DNA from: Phoronis australis
Lineage: Eukaryota; Phoronida; Phoronidae
DNA length: 64,000 nucleotides
Reading direction: 5' to 3'
Assembly (NCBI GenBank): GCA_002633005.1
Contig: NMRA01000541.1
Coordinates: 186,001-250,000, forward strand
Translations under genes and position numbers: made by a program
Part shown: one piece after another, positions 1 to 11,774 of the stretch
Layout: every line of letters begins with the position of its first letter
Position numbering within the stretch: position 1 is the first letter of the stretch
The notes under the pieces: generated by a model
What the model saw: the letters and a program-made list of their open reading frames with translations, nothing else
The model's database searches: none
What the model was told of the DNA's origin: nothing

Positions 1-685
1 TGTCATACTTCCTGTACATAATCCTTCTACCTCTTTTGTACAAATCAATTTCTCCATTTTATATCGGTCACTAGCACTTGTGCTACTGTTTTGCAGTTAA
101 CCTGTTCCATACCGATGTAAAATAAACATTTTACTTACTATACTTTTACTACCCCTCAGACCCAAGTGTCAGTGCCAGTGTTCTCCAATGCCAATGGGCG
201 CTCTCAATCAACAACAGTAAACACTACACTCTACAGTGGCAGTGAGTTTTCTCACGCTTGCTGCAAGTCAGGTTTTTTTCCACCGGACCACTTTCTCTGC
301 CTCTGTCTTTTCCGGTCTTTAAAGTGCAAAGTCGTATAGTGACTGCTATACTACTTCGCCTAGCAACTTCGGTCCTCTACTAGAAATGCTGAATCATTTG
401 ACAGCAACAGTGAGTTTGACCTAAATAATTGACCTCGATACCACCACGTGAACTTGGAATTTTGTTTAATCTCAAGGTCGAACCTGTGCAGCCGACAGCC
501 GTCTCGCTTTAGAAGATATGGTAATAGACATCACCGTTACTTTTTATTTACAGTCTATGGGACTTGAACAAAACGTCTAACAGTTGTTATTGTGTTCATT
601 GATGATGAGATGCCTGTGATGTAGACCGACTTGCCGTTTTAGTTACTTTTTATTGGCAGTCTCTATGGACCGGTCTTGAACAAAA
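1..685. other. Unrecognised AT-moderate sequence, no gene seen
   Basis: No reading frame of note and no recognised domain. The stretch precedes the foldback element at 686 and may include decayed repeat DNA, but I can assign no family. There is no promoter or RNA gene I can support. Confidence 0.4.
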
Positions 686-1623
686 CTAGGCAATGACCAT
701 CGCCTCTGTTGGCCCGAACCAGAGGCGATGTAGAGGCTATAGGCGCTCTGTACGCCGGAAGCTTTTCGGCGAATTATGCCTCGCACCGACTAAACCATCA
801 AAGTCACGTTGTTATAAATACCTTTTGCGCATAGAGGAACACCTTAGGAGGTTACCGATGTGTTTAAGTCCTTCCAACTCGAATAAATACTCCCGTTATG
901 AAACTTTTTCTTCGATCAGTCCCTATTTCAGTTCCCAAAATCGTGAAATCAAAATTTTCATTTTTTTAACCAGGCCGAAGGTCAGAAGTTGCGGACCTAC
1001 CGGCGAACTTTGAAAGCTGAAGTTCGATCCCACCCTTCGCGTACGTGCTGCCGGGAACCAGCCGTGCATTTGCCGTGTTGTTAAACATTAAAATGTCAAA
1101 TATGTGCACAAAGACTATTAAATGTCATATCAAAAGCATTTATTTTTATCAAATACAAACAATAATTCATTGAAATACAAACAGTTTCAAGTAATGCCGA
1201 TTAAAGACAAGTATAAGTGGTGGCATTTTGGAAACGAACATTTGACTGACAAGACCGCAATGGCTCACCTTTGGCCTATTAAAAAATTATTGAGGTTATG
1301 AAGTCACATCACCTAGCGAGCGCGGTAAAAATTGGAGCGTGCGCAGTACAAAAATTTTGATTTCACGATTTTGGGAACTGAAATAGGGACTGATCAAAGA
1401 AAAAGTTTCATAACGGGAGTATTTGTTCGAGTTGGAAGGACTTAAACACATCGACAACCTCCTAAGGTGTTCCTCTATGCGCAAAAGGTATTTACAACAA
1501 CGTGACTTTGATGGTTTAGTCGGTGTGAGGCATAATTCGCCGAAAAGCTTCCGGCGTACAGAGCGCCTATAGCCTCTGCATCGCCTCTGGTTCGGGCCAA
1601 CAGAGGCGATGGTCATTGCCTAG
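686..1623. mobile_element. 938-bp foldback element with 274-bp inverted arms
   Basis: The left arm (686-959) and right arm (1351-1623) are near-identical inverted copies, so both strands show the same 106-residue frame starting at 693 and, on the minus strand, at 1616. That frame is an artefact of the inverted repeat. The outer end reads CTAGGCAATGACCATCGCC on both strands. Each arm tip contains its own hairpin: the 11-bp CATCGCCTCTG pairs with CAGAGGCGATG. The middle 390 bp is not repeated. This is the architecture of a non-autonomous foldback or MITE-like DNA element; no transposase is present. Superfamily is unassigned because target duplications beyond CTAG/TA cannot be read securely. Confidence 0.85.
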
Positions 1624-1679
1624 GAGAAGTCCAGCACTACAGCGTCACTCAAACCGACGCTGTGGTGCTGAACTTCTCC
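1623..1679. repeat. 57-bp imperfect palindrome at element/LINE junction
   Basis: About 24 bases starting GGAGAAGT at 1623 are the inverted copy of the sequence ending ACTTCTCC at 1679, with a 9-base spacer. The right half belongs to the reverse transcriptase reading frame that follows, so the left half is an inverted duplication of LINE sequence at the exact border of the foldback element. Confidence 0.8.
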
Positions 1680-2719
1680 AAAGCCTTTGATAAATGATCC
1701 CATCCTAGACTCTTGGAGAAGATCAGATACTACGGTATAAGGTGTCTCACCCACAATTGGATATAGTCATTTCTATCCCATAGAACACAGAGAGTTGTCG
1801 TCGATGGCGAGTTCTCAAATTCCTTCCCAGTCCAATCAGGAGTGCCCCAGGGCTCTTTCCTTGGGCCTGAAATCTTCATACTCTGCATAAATGACCTTCC
1901 TGACACCATTCTTTCTAATGTCCAGCTTTTTGCTGATGATGCAGTTCTCTACAGACCCATTGGTTCCCCTCACGATTGCCAAATTCTTCAACAAGACTTA
2001 GACTCCCTAGCCTCTTGGGAAAACTCCCGGAAAATGAACTTTAATATCTCCAAATGCAATATTCTTGGTATCCACAGAAAACGTTCACCCATAATATACA
2101 ATTACAGCCTACACAATGCTTAACTCAAATGCATTAATGAAACCCCATACCTCGGGGTCACTCTCACTGATAATTTATCGTGGAACACTCATACAGACAC
2201 AATCACCTCAAGGGCAAACAAAACTTGGCTTCATTAAACGAAATCTCAAATATGCTCCTCAAAAAACAAAAGCCCTTGCCTACACTTCACTTGTTAGACC
2301 AAAACTAGAATACCATCCACTCGTTCAAACATTAAAAAAATAGAAAAAATACAGCGTAGAGCAGCCAGGTTTGTTTTAAATGACCATCAAGGTACTCCTT
2401 TATTTCATCCATGCTCAAAACTCTCAATTGGCCCTCCCTCCAGGAAAGACGAGCTCAGAACAAACTATCCAGTCTGTACAAGACCGTACATAACCTGGTT
2501 GCTATTCCTCACTCATACCTTCCACTCCTACAGACCTCCAGATCACGAAACTCCCACTCTCATACCTTTGAAAGATCATACATCCGCACTGCATACTACG
2601 CAAACTCTTTCTTTCCATCTACCGTTTTACTCTGGAATAGACTCCCACAATTCGCCATCTCATCAGAAACAATAGAAATTTTCACAAGTCACATCGTAAA
2701 CATCAATCTTGCACAGTAA
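1656..2719 (+). pseudogene. Broken non-LTR retrotransposon reverse transcriptase (CR1/Jockey-like)
   Basis: Conceptual translation in more than one frame gives RT landmarks in order: DAVVLNFSKAFD near 1656 (motif A), GVPQGSFLGPEIF near 1840 (motif B), FADDAVLY near 1930 (the catalytic FADD box), then the C-terminal tail with AYYANSFFPSTVLLWNRLP near 2590, typical of the end of CR1/Jockey-group LINEs. The copy is 5'-truncated at the foldback border. It is broken by in-frame stops after AFDK (near 1696) and near 1768 and by frame changes near 2110 and 2340. No endonuclease domain lies upstream. It is a dead fragment; clade assignment is approximate. Confidence 0.85.
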
Positions 2720-3185
2720 TCAGTAAGACCTGTTTTATCTTGCCACTAACCAGCGCTTTGTTTTATCATTATTTTTCACAGCTACGTTCACCTCAGTTTC
2801 ATACTAACAATGCGCCAACAAGTAAGGATCGATACCACAATCGTTTGTTGTATTTCGGAAGAAGAAGATCGTTTCCCAGATGAACATGAATAAATTTTCT
2901 CCTCGATGTGCTGTTTTTGTCATGAACTTAAGGTTCAGTTTGGCCAGTGTGTCGATGCTCTGAAGCAGTGTGATCTTACCGATTCAGTAGATGTCACTGT
3001 CATGTATTGAATTTCTACCAGATGTTTATAGTTCCGGTAATACTTAAATGTATGGCTGTTAATCACGTGTTACTATGACGTACATTCTTAGCATGTATAG
3101 TTTTGTTGCATGTGTTTTAGTCACTTGGATGTCGTTTGCTTTAATGCTGAATACTTTGATTTTCATTTATGGACCCCGATCCAAA
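2720..3185. other. Intergenic stretch between LINE and Gypsy fragments
   Basis: No coding potential recognised. It may include the LINE 3' untranslated region and decayed Gypsy sequence, but neither can be shown. Confidence 0.35.
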
Positions 3186-3189
3186 CCCT

Positions 3190-4229
3190 GTGCGAGGATC
3201 GAGCGTTGGATACTGTGATTGCAGCCATGTAACTTTCGAATAAAGCACGTTGCTGGCAGTCGAAACATTGCTGATTCATTATCGCGCCTGGTGAACCCTG
3301 CAGACATTCGAAACAAACAATCTGACGAAGCTGTGGACTGTGTCCGCTTTACTGCGGTGAATACCATGCCAAATGCTCTGTCAACGCGTGAGATTGAAAT
3401 CCAATCCTTGGATGACCCTGAATTGTCTGAGGTTAGGAAAGCTGTCGAAACTGGAAGGTTCGAAATTTGTTAGAATTTCCAAGCTGTTGCTGGAGAACTG
3501 TGTGTTGTTGGAAAAGCAATTTTGAGGGGTACCCAAATTGTGATCCCGCGTAAAATGCGCCCCACTGTATTATCGCTTGCATATGAAGGTCATTTAGGAA
3601 TTGTTAGCACGAAACAACGTTTACGTACTAAAGTGTGGTGGCCCGGCATGAATAAAGATGCTGAATTTAAGCACTGCAAATCGTGTTATGGTTGTCAACT
3701 TGTGGCACAACCCGATGTTGCAGAACCGATTCGTTCCACTGAGTTACCAGACGGACCTTGGCAAAACCTTGCTGTCGATTTGATGGGACCATTTCCCTCT
3801 GGACATTCAGTATTAGTATTCAGTTGTAATGGATTACTACAGTCGATGTTATGAAATTGAGATTTTGAAATCAACACTCGCAAATAACGTCATTGATGCA
3901 TGGTGGGAGATGTTTTGTCGATTCGGTTTACCGTTTTTATTGATCAAGTCAGTCAACGGCCCGCAATTTAAATCCGAACAGTTCCACAAATTGTGTGTAG
4001 AAAATGGAATTCGACACCAAAAAGTTACTCCGAGATGGGCCCAAGCCAATGGGGAGGTGGAACGTCAAAATACATCATTGTTGAAACGTATTAAAATTGC
4101 GCAAAGTGAGGGACTTGACTGGAAATGTGAAATATGTAAATATTTGATGGCATACCATTCGCTAGAACATGCCACAACTGGGCGAAGCCTCGCTAAAGTC
4201 GTGTTTGGCAGGAAAATGCGTACAAAACT
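3190..4229 (+). pseudogene. Ty3/Gypsy LTR retrotransposon pol fragment (RNase H end plus integrase)
   Basis: In order the translation shows the end of RNase H (FRIKHVAGSRNIADSLSRL near 3235), a linker, the integrase zinc-binding H-H-C-C region (GHLGIVSTKQR near 3590, then C-x2-C in HCKSCYGC near 3675), and the integrase core with first Asp in LAVDLMGPF (near 3771), NGPQFKS (near 3954) and the Glu in ANGEVERQN (near 4045). The usual Asp before NGPQF is replaced (SVNGPQF), a stop interrupts the linker at 3471, and the frame shifts near 3828. The copy lacks protease, RT and both LTRs and ends abruptly at about 4229, where the dispersed repeat begins. Non-functional. Confidence 0.9.
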
Positions 4230-5165
4230 GCTCGTAGTGGCCATTTTTACTGTTTTCGAGTCTGTTTTTTTGCGTCCACCCCTCTATCAATCAAACCGCT
4301 CAAAGGATGATTGTAAAAATTGGCAGGTATGTGCTTACTATAAAGTGAACGGTTGACGATCATTTTTCAACGATTTCGAGTACTGTGGCGTTGCCTAGTG
4401 GCAGTTTGTTTTTGTTGTGCCTATGGCTGTATCTCCTAAACCGCAGGATCTTTACTCAATTTAGCAAGTGTATTTATATGATGTTGACTACGGATGACTA
4501 CTTTTGGACAGATCTTACTACTGCTGTGCTCCCTAGTGGAAATTTTAGTTTTTTACATTTAACTCAGTATCTTCAAAGGTCCTCAACAGATTTTCATAAA
4601 ATTTTAATTATAGGCATCTATTGGTTTGATGACGCTATCTTCCTGTTTTTGGATGGAATCGAGGTATTTTGCACCACCTAGTGGCCATTTTTGCTGTTTT
4701 CAAACCTTGTTTTTGGTGTCCACCCCTGTATCATCCAAATTATTTGAAAATTGGCATATATGTTCTCAGTGTGAAGACGACCTTTGATGATGATGACTGA
4801 CTACTGTAGCGCCTCCTAGTGGTAGTTCTCTGTTTCGCACCCATAGCTGTATCTCTTAAACCCACTGCAGGATCTTTACTAAATTAAGTAAGTGTATTTG
4901 TATGAAGATAACAACAGACGATGACTTTCAGGTGGATCCAATGGACACCGTGCCATCCAGTGGCAATTTCATTTTATTTTGTTTTCCTTTGTTTCTTTGA
5001 AGTTCCTTGACAGATTTTTATGAAATATTGTATGTTCCTGTTTTTGGATGGATTGTATGTTTTTGCGCCATGTAGTGGCCATTTTTATGATGCAAATAAA
5101 TAACCCTAAAAGCACACCATTTGCAATGCATTCGTGGGTGCATTTCAACGCTCTGCATTGCTCTT
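4230..5165 (+). repeat. Dispersed ~140-bp-unit repeat, copy A (5'-truncated)
   Basis: Units of roughly 120-150 bp each contain a box related to GYGCCMCCTAGTGGCMRTTTT (copies centred at 4398, 4535, 4680, 4817, 4958 and 5073), embedded in text shared with copies B and C, for example 'aaaccgctcaaaggatgatt' near 4298. The copy lacks the left terminus but keeps the right terminus, which ends in a small hairpin (CAACGC/GCATTG) followed by CTCTT at 5165. It is bordered on the left by Gypsy integrase and on the right by a minus-strand LINE. Read on the minus strand the boxes resemble CTCF core sites. Short open frames inside are not genes. Confidence 0.85.
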
Positions 5166-6850
5166 GTTGGGGTATTTGGAAGAATATAAATGGGTCTATA
5201 ATTGCCCGGATGGTCTGGGTCCAAACAATGTTTAAAAACTGGGATTACCCTGGCAATTTTGAGAGCGTCTGGAAATATACCACTATGTAAGCACTGGTTG
5301 GTGATGGTCCTGAGAGGTTCAATTATAAAAGGACTACTTATTTTGATAATTTTAGATGATAAATTGTCATGACCAGTACTTTTTTCATCCATGTCTCTTG
5401 TAATGTCTAGTACTTGTTTATCATTAATTAGTTTGGCGTGGGAAGATAGTCTTTGAAATCTTGCTTTTTATGATAGTTATTGATTCAGAAAGGGATGGGC
5501 CGATTTGGGTAAAGCAGGTGTTGAATAAACTTGCCATTTCGGGTAGGTCACTGGTTTAAGTGTTATCTGAACGTAAGAGACATTCTGGGGTATCATTTTT
5601 TGTTTGAATGCTGTTGTTCTTAACTGTCTTTATTGTATCCCATGTTTATCTATGTCAGACTTCCCTTTTTCGGATTTGTCATAATAGTAAGATTGCTTGG
5701 CGGAATCAATATTTTTTGAGAATCTTGTATACTTTAAGATTGTTGTGGCATGTAGCGTAGGATTGTGTGTTGCAAGGGGTTGCCTTGGTTTGTTTGTACA
5801 GTTTATCTCGGTAACGAATGGAAATTAAAATGCCAGGTGTAATCCACGAGTTAAGCGTGTGTTTGTGTTTACCGGTATTAAATCTAACATTTTTTGGTCC
5901 AAAGTGTTTTTTCGTGAGATATGTCAAAGCATCACTGAGTATTGCGTAGTTGTGATTGGGGTCACAATCTAAGCTGCTGTCTAGCGTTTTCATAATATTG
6001 CAGTTTTGCAAGCTATTGAGAATGTGAGTTTTTGTTTGCGTTGTGTAACAATATTTTGAGACGAAAGTAGGGCGTTTAGGGTGGAGTTTCTTTATTGATT
6101 TTGAAGCAATGAAGATAGGACAGTGGTCTGAAATCGAAGAGAGGAGAATACCAGAGTGTGTATGTATGTGACCGTATGATGTTGATGTAAAGAAGTTATC
6201 TATTAAAGTTGCTGAGGTGGGGCTAAGACGTGTAGGGTATGTAATTGAAGGTCTTAAGCTGTGATTTGTCCAGGAATGTTTGAACTTTATTATTTGTGTC
6301 TCTAGAAGATATAAGTTGTAAAAGTTATACCGACGCAGATGATTTTGTTTTTAATAGCGATAAAAGTGAGTAGGCCATCGAACGTACAATAAGTATCAAG
6401 AGTTTGAGCTTTTTTAACAGGACGATTTTCATTTACGTAACTAATAAGGCCACCGTGTGTTGAACATACCGTAAGCCAGATGCAGGTTTGGAATACATGT
6501 TGTAACCATCAATTTGAATGACTGAAAGGCAGTTGGTCATGGTTAACCTGTTTCTTGTATTAAGATAATGTCGAAATATAATTCTTTAGAGTGAATGTAG
6601 TGCAGGAATGATTCAAATTGAGTGAATTTTGCGTCAAGTGATTGAATGTTAATACTTAACACAGTTAGACTTGATTTATTTAATTCAAGAAAGTGTTTAA
6701 CTCCTTCTGTATCAAAAAACGGGATTAATTGGATTCTCGGTGCCACAATCAAGGGAGTTATATATGAGAGAGAAATCAAGTGCATTTTCACCTCCAGAGG
6801 AGAGTGGATACGGGCATCACACTCAAGCACTTGAAAATCAGACAACAAAT
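5166..6850 (-). pseudogene. Broken non-LTR retrotransposon (endonuclease plus start of RT)
   Basis: Read from 6850 downward, the minus strand gives the beginning of an APE-type endonuclease (LSINIQSLDAKF then FDIILIQETG, near 6660-6545). Further down are the endonuclease end with SDHCPIFIASK near 6140-6115, the linker typical of these elements near 5900-5780, and the N-terminal RT block (STGHDNLSSKIIK near 5380, then ARVIPVFK and NYRPIYILP near 5260-5190). The rest of the RT is missing because the dispersed repeat copy A abuts at 5165. Many stops and frame changes make it a dead copy. Domain order fits the CR1/Jockey/RTE type; exact clade unassigned. Confidence 0.8.
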
Positions 6851-6919
6851 TTGATTTCCCACTTAGTGAACTTTCGTCGGTTTTGAGGCCGTATAACTCG
6901 ACCCTCTAAACTTGCACAG

Positions 6920-8727
6920 AAATGCTGCAGACATGCGAGCAACAACCAACTGAACCAAGGATTGGTCAATATTCAATATATTGACGCTCTCCAACAACTT
7001 AATGACACAGCATACTACAAACTTGTAGATAATAACCCCAACACAAAACATATCAGCCTTATAACTAAAACTATTTTGAATGCTTTCCATTTAGGTCACA
7101 TTGACGAAGAAACCAAAAACTACCTCATTCCTAATGATGCTCAACCTAGTCGCTTTTATCTCCTTCCAAAAATCCACAAAGAAGGTAATCCTGGACGCCC
7201 AATTATAGCCAGCAACAACTGTCCTACAGAAAAAATTTCTCAGTTTGCCGACTACCATCTTCAGCAATTTGTCCCCACCCTTCCTTCATATGTTAAAGAT
7301 ACGAATCATTTTCTTAATATAATTAAAAACATCAGTGATTTACCTAAAAATGCCCTTCTCGTAACTCTTGATGTTAAAAGCTTATACACTAATCCTCAAC
7401 ATGAAGGCATAGAAGCCTGTACCAAGTTTCTTAGTCAACGTAATAATCCTAATGTACCTACATCTTTTATTTGCTCTCTTCTTGAACATGTACTTACCAT
7501 GAATCATTTTACCTTTAATAATAACCACTATCTCCAAATATTAGGCACAGCTATGGGAACTAGGGTTGCTCCTACTTTTGCCAACCTTTTTATGGGAAAT
7601 CTTGAAAACAGCTTCATCAAATCCTGCTCTGAAAAACCCCTTCTGTGGCTAAGATACATTGATGACATTTTTATGATATGGACCCATGGCCACAAAAATT
7701 GGATGTATTTTTAGAAAATACTAACAAATTTCACCCTACTATAAAGTTCACTCATGACATTTCTCAAAATAAAGTCTCATTTTTAGATGTAACTGTCACT
7801 CTCAATAATGATAAACTAGAAACTGACTTATTCTGTAAAGAAACTGACAAACACCAGTATCTGTCATATCACTCGTGTCATCCCTTTCATTGCAAAAAAA
7901 GCCTTCCATATAGCCTTGCCCTAAGAATTCGACGCATTTGTTCAGAAGAAACTTCCTTTAATAACCGTTTAAAAGAAATCGAGTACTATCTAATTCAACG
8001 TCATTTCCCCTTACATCATACACAAACAGTTTGACAAAGTCCGCTCAATTACATGAAATGAATCTTTAAGAACTAAAAACTAAAGGCAATACTACTAATA
8101 GAATATCATTCATAACTATGTTCAATCCATGTTTAAACGGAATTAGCCACGTCTTCAAAAAACATCTTTCTACGCTGCATATTTCCCCTCAAATGAAAAA
8201 CCAAGTTCCTCATCCACCTATAATTTCTTGGAGAAAATGTAAAAATCTAAAAAATTATTTAGTTAAAGCTAATATCGACAATATACACCAAACTGACAAA
8301 CCTATTGGCAACACACAATGTAACAAAACTAGGTGTAAAATGTGTAACTTCATCAACGAGAGCACTTTTTCCCAGTCTTCCCAAACCAATGAAAACTTTG
8401 AAATAAAACATTATTCTGATTGCACCACCAACAATATTATTTACCTTATAACTTGTAAAAAATGTACTATCCAATATGTAGGACAAACTCAACATAATCT
8501 ACAAACTCGGTTTCATAATCATAGATTTAACATAATACATAAAAACATTTCTGATACTATAGGTAATCATTTCAATTCCAAAAACCATAATATTCAAGAC
8601 TTTTCTGTACAAATAATAGAAAAACTCGCAACACCGCAGTACCCCTCACAGACTCAAAAGAGAACAATATTGGATAGACAAACTTAATACAACAGAACCT
8701 CATGGATTGAACATAAAAACTTCTTAA
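6920..8727 (+). pseudogene. Penelope-like retroelement: RT plus GIY-YIG endonuclease
   Basis: The reading frame from about 6926 carries the Penelope-type RT: RFYLLPKIHKEGNPGRPI near 7155, motif A LDVKSLYTN near 7370, motif B GTAMGTRVAPTFANLFMG near 7545, motif C WLRYIDDIF near 7647. After a frame change near 7690 comes a block with SFLDVTV near 7778 and RGRIC-type spacer sequence. A second break lies near 8030-8060, and the third frame encodes a GIY-YIG endonuclease (IIYLITCKKC then YVGQTQHNLQTRFHNHR, 8440-8525). The last residues (EQYWIDKL, HGLN) end at the stop at 8725-8727 after one more shift near 8655. The RT-then-GIY-YIG order is diagnostic of endonuclease-positive Penelope elements. 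Three or more frameshifts mean this copy cannot make an intact protein. The 5' part is truncated. Confidence 0.92.
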
Positions 8728-9105
8728 AATATGTCATTGAATTTTTTACGCAAAAATGTATCATATTCATTACACCATACCTTATATGTCAATTGTCATT
8801 TTGTGTTTAATTTTACTTTATTTCCGTTTTTGTTGACAAAGGAAGTTATTACATCCGAAAATTTCAAATTTCAGTTGATCAATTCTTGTTGTTTTATTTA
8901 CCGATTTATATTCTTCAATATTCACAAAATAGAAACTTAATAATCACTGACAAAGACTATAGGAAACCTGGGTCACTTGTACTCACTATTGCAATGATGG
9001 AATGAGCACGATCTATACACAGTGCACAAGTCTGCGTGTCGTAGCAGTCGATCTTGGTCAGAGTTGAGGTCCTGGCATCACTCACCCTAGACTGGAAGCA
9101 GTTTG
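8728..9105. other. Probable Penelope 3' flank and unassigned sequence
   Basis: AT-rich sequence directly following the Penelope stop codon; likely 3' untranslated DNA of that element to about 8945, but the true end cannot be placed. No gene recognised. Confidence 0.4.
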
Positions 9106-9109
9106 CGCG

Positions 9110-9390
9110 TTATTTATGAAATTTTCAAATACACGTAAGGTACCAAGTCTTTCATCGAAACGCCACTTTTGTGTTTGGTGGAAACACGATTCCTTGAAAT
9201 GTGCCGAACAAAGTGTGGCTTCCGCCTGAATTGCATGTTCCGCACGGCTGACATTACACTCTCTTGCGGGGCACAAACCCATGCCATTTCAGTGCAACAT
9301 ATTTTGGAAATTTGAACACAGTGGTTCTCAGTCAAGCTGCTGCAGCCTCCACAAATGCACCTTTTACATGTCTGAAAAAGGCGGCTTTCC
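9110..9390 (-). pseudogene. Decayed THAP zinc-finger domain
   Basis: The minus strand encodes pieces of a C2CH THAP domain spread over frames: an N-terminal C-x-C-x2-C segment (CICGGCSS) near 9365, a proline-tryptophan stretch (FPKYVALKWHGF) near 9305-9270, and the C-terminal half TLCSAHFKESCF with the conserved Cys-x2-His-Phe near 9215-9180. At least two frameshifts separate them. THAP domains bind DNA in host regulators and in P-element and Kolobok transposases; no catalytic transposase domain is visible here, so this is most likely a mobile-element relic. Confidence 0.7.
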
Positions 9391-10299
9391 GCGGACTTTC
9401 CTCATGACTCCTCACTGGTAAAAACAGCAATGGTGGAGATGGTCTTCCACCCATTATGTACAACCCTGATAACAGAAAAATATATTTTTAAAAATGTTTG
9501 GCTTGATTCTTAGCAAGAAGCTATTAAATCTCTTAAGATGTATTAATAAAATTCTTTTTGAGACACAGGGTCATGGTGGGAACTCTTTAATTACAGGTGG
9601 CAAATATTTATCAGCCCTTTTCATGCATACCTGTTTGTATTTCACTCTGATTTATTTCCAGGATGTCTCCTATTACATGAAATAAGGTCCGCTCCACCTA
9701 CTGGCACTCTTGACAGAGTGGCTCAACAAGTGCTGTCATGGCATCCAACATACCTGTGGACCATGGTTGGGCTTGGATGATTGCATTAGGTATAGTTGTA
9801 AACACAGCATCTTTTATGTGAAATTGGCAATAGTCACTAGGGTGCTGCATTTTCAGAACAAGTTGGATGCCCATCATTCAATTAGAAAACTGGTTCTCAA
9901 AATGTGGCACTCCTGTAAGTGACCATTCAGTCACCTCGTTGATGTAATTTACTACACCACAGTAAATCTCTCTGTTATACAGTGTTTTCTTACTAGAGGC
10001 GAAACTTGGAAAGTTTCGGTAAGGGGAAATGGTTAATTCCGGTAGGTAATCTACAAGCGAAACTTTGCTTAAAATTGGATTTAAAAGCGAAGCTTTGGTA
10101 TACCCACTGAAACTTCAGTGTATGATGGGAGAAGTTGAAGCAAAACTCTGCAACGATATAGGATCACGCAAGACTCATTCAGATATCCTGCAAAACGTGT
10201 TCGTTATTATTGAATCGCCTTTTAGCAGTAACTTTAATATTGCTATCTAGTGGGAAAGGTTGAATTTTCGGTAAACTGAAGTTCCCCTAATGGGAAAGC
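9391..10299. other. Unassigned sequence
   Basis: No recognisable gene or RNA. Sequence around 10000-10290 has repeated 'gcgaaactt'/'aagtttcg' words and may be a degraded inverted-repeat element, but arms cannot be aligned convincingly. Confidence 0.35.
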
Positions 10300-10303
10300 A
10301 ACT

Positions 10304-11772
10304 ACCGTATTCGCCGTAATAACCGCTCACCGCAGGGCGCTCAGAAAAGTTCGTTTCGGGGGGGGGGCACTTATAACCCAAGGCTGTTGAAACCTGGTCT
10401 CCAAAACGGGTGAAATAGGAAGCTAAAATTCATCACATTTACGCTCTGTGACGTATCTGTAATCTCTAAAAAACTTACTACAAAATCGTGGTGCATTGCT
10501 ATCAAACTTTGCTGCTAAATTACCATCATTTTACAGAAAATTGTGCTGAAATCCCAGGGCGAAAACTCACCGACTGACTGCCTCACAATCTTCGATATGG
10601 CGACTTGAATGCTTGAATAAAAATACAGTTTCGACTCCAGCAAATTACCAGAAATCCTCCTGAAGTTTTCCAAGTAGCGGCCCTAAGATTTTTAAGTTCC
10701 TGTGGAGTCGGGATTAACGGCAGGTTTAAGTACAAATCTGTGCTACATCGTGCCATCTACATGTATGATCAGCAACATGAGAAAAATCNATGGTACCGAT
10801 CCTAGTTCAAGTGTATTACATGTATTGTGCTAATTTTTTCTTAGGACTGATAAGTGTTACTCTCATTTTACTGGCGGTCTTTTGACCAGAGCCACACAAT
10901 CTAACGAGCTATTAGATGTGCATTGTATCTAAAGAAATTTGCACAAGCAGTAGGCCTAAACCAGAGCGTGTTTCATTCAGCACTTACCAGTCTCGTGCTA
11001 AAAACGTTCTCCATTTGTCTCGGTAAGGCCCATATTAGTCGCCGTGTGGCTGGATGCGTACGTGACAGTTATTTTTCGGTGTAAGGGTGTGTAAGCATTC
11101 ACTGTCAGTAGTCATTTAATCGGATATTTGGCTTAAAAACACAAATGATGGTTAATCTAACAATTCATCTTAAAAATAACGCGTTTTTTATAGTATTAGA
11201 AACTGTCGGAAATTTGTGCCAATATCCATTTCTTGCCGATGCTATGCTACCCGTTTCATGAATGGATAGTTCCCGACTAATGTCTTTGTTGACAGGTTCA
11301 TGTATGTTGCGCGCGCTTCCTGGCCACGTGCTTTTAACACTGGCCAAGCTTTTAGTCTTCGAATCGCGGTTTTCACATGTACAAAGAAATTTGGATTCCT
11401 GTTGAAAGCAGGAAATATCTACAAAGCAATTCCGTAGACAAGTACTCTACATCTGTTCTGAAAGGCCAGACCATTGGTCCTCGCAAGATCAACAAAACTT
11501 TTGTGTTCGTTTTGAGGCATGGCAGAAATTTGAAGTGTATAGTCACGGCTAAATACCAACATAGCAGCAAGGCTCGTGGTCTACCAATTCTGCGCACAAT
11601 GATTTTTTCAGGACTGTCGGATATTATTGATAAATTGATTAATTTTAGAACTGTAGGTAAGGCATTTTTCGCATGTACACATTCATGGACTGGGCGCTTA
11701 TTTTAGCAAAGTCTGAAAATGCGTAAAGGGGGCGCTTATTGGGGTATGGGCGGTTATTGTGTCCAATACGGT
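10304..11772. mobile_element. 1.47-kb TA-flanked terminal-inverted-repeat element
   Basis: The left end reads CCGTATTCGCCGTAATAACC and the right end, read on the minus strand, CCGTATTGGACACAATAACC. TA at 10302-10303 and 11773-11774 is the likely target duplication. The next bases (CGCTCACC... and CGCCCATACC...) also correspond loosely. The body holds a G-run near 10362 and no transposase frame. An internal part (about 10475-11310) recurs, diverged, at 33127-33805. It fits a non-autonomous DNA transposon of a TA-targeting superfamily. Confidence 0.75.
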
Positions 11773-11774
11773 AG

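Noticed and set aside
693-1616. Two identical 106-residue proteins on opposite strands
   Set aside because: They are the two arms of one inverted repeat; no domain, and openness follows from the duplicated sequence.
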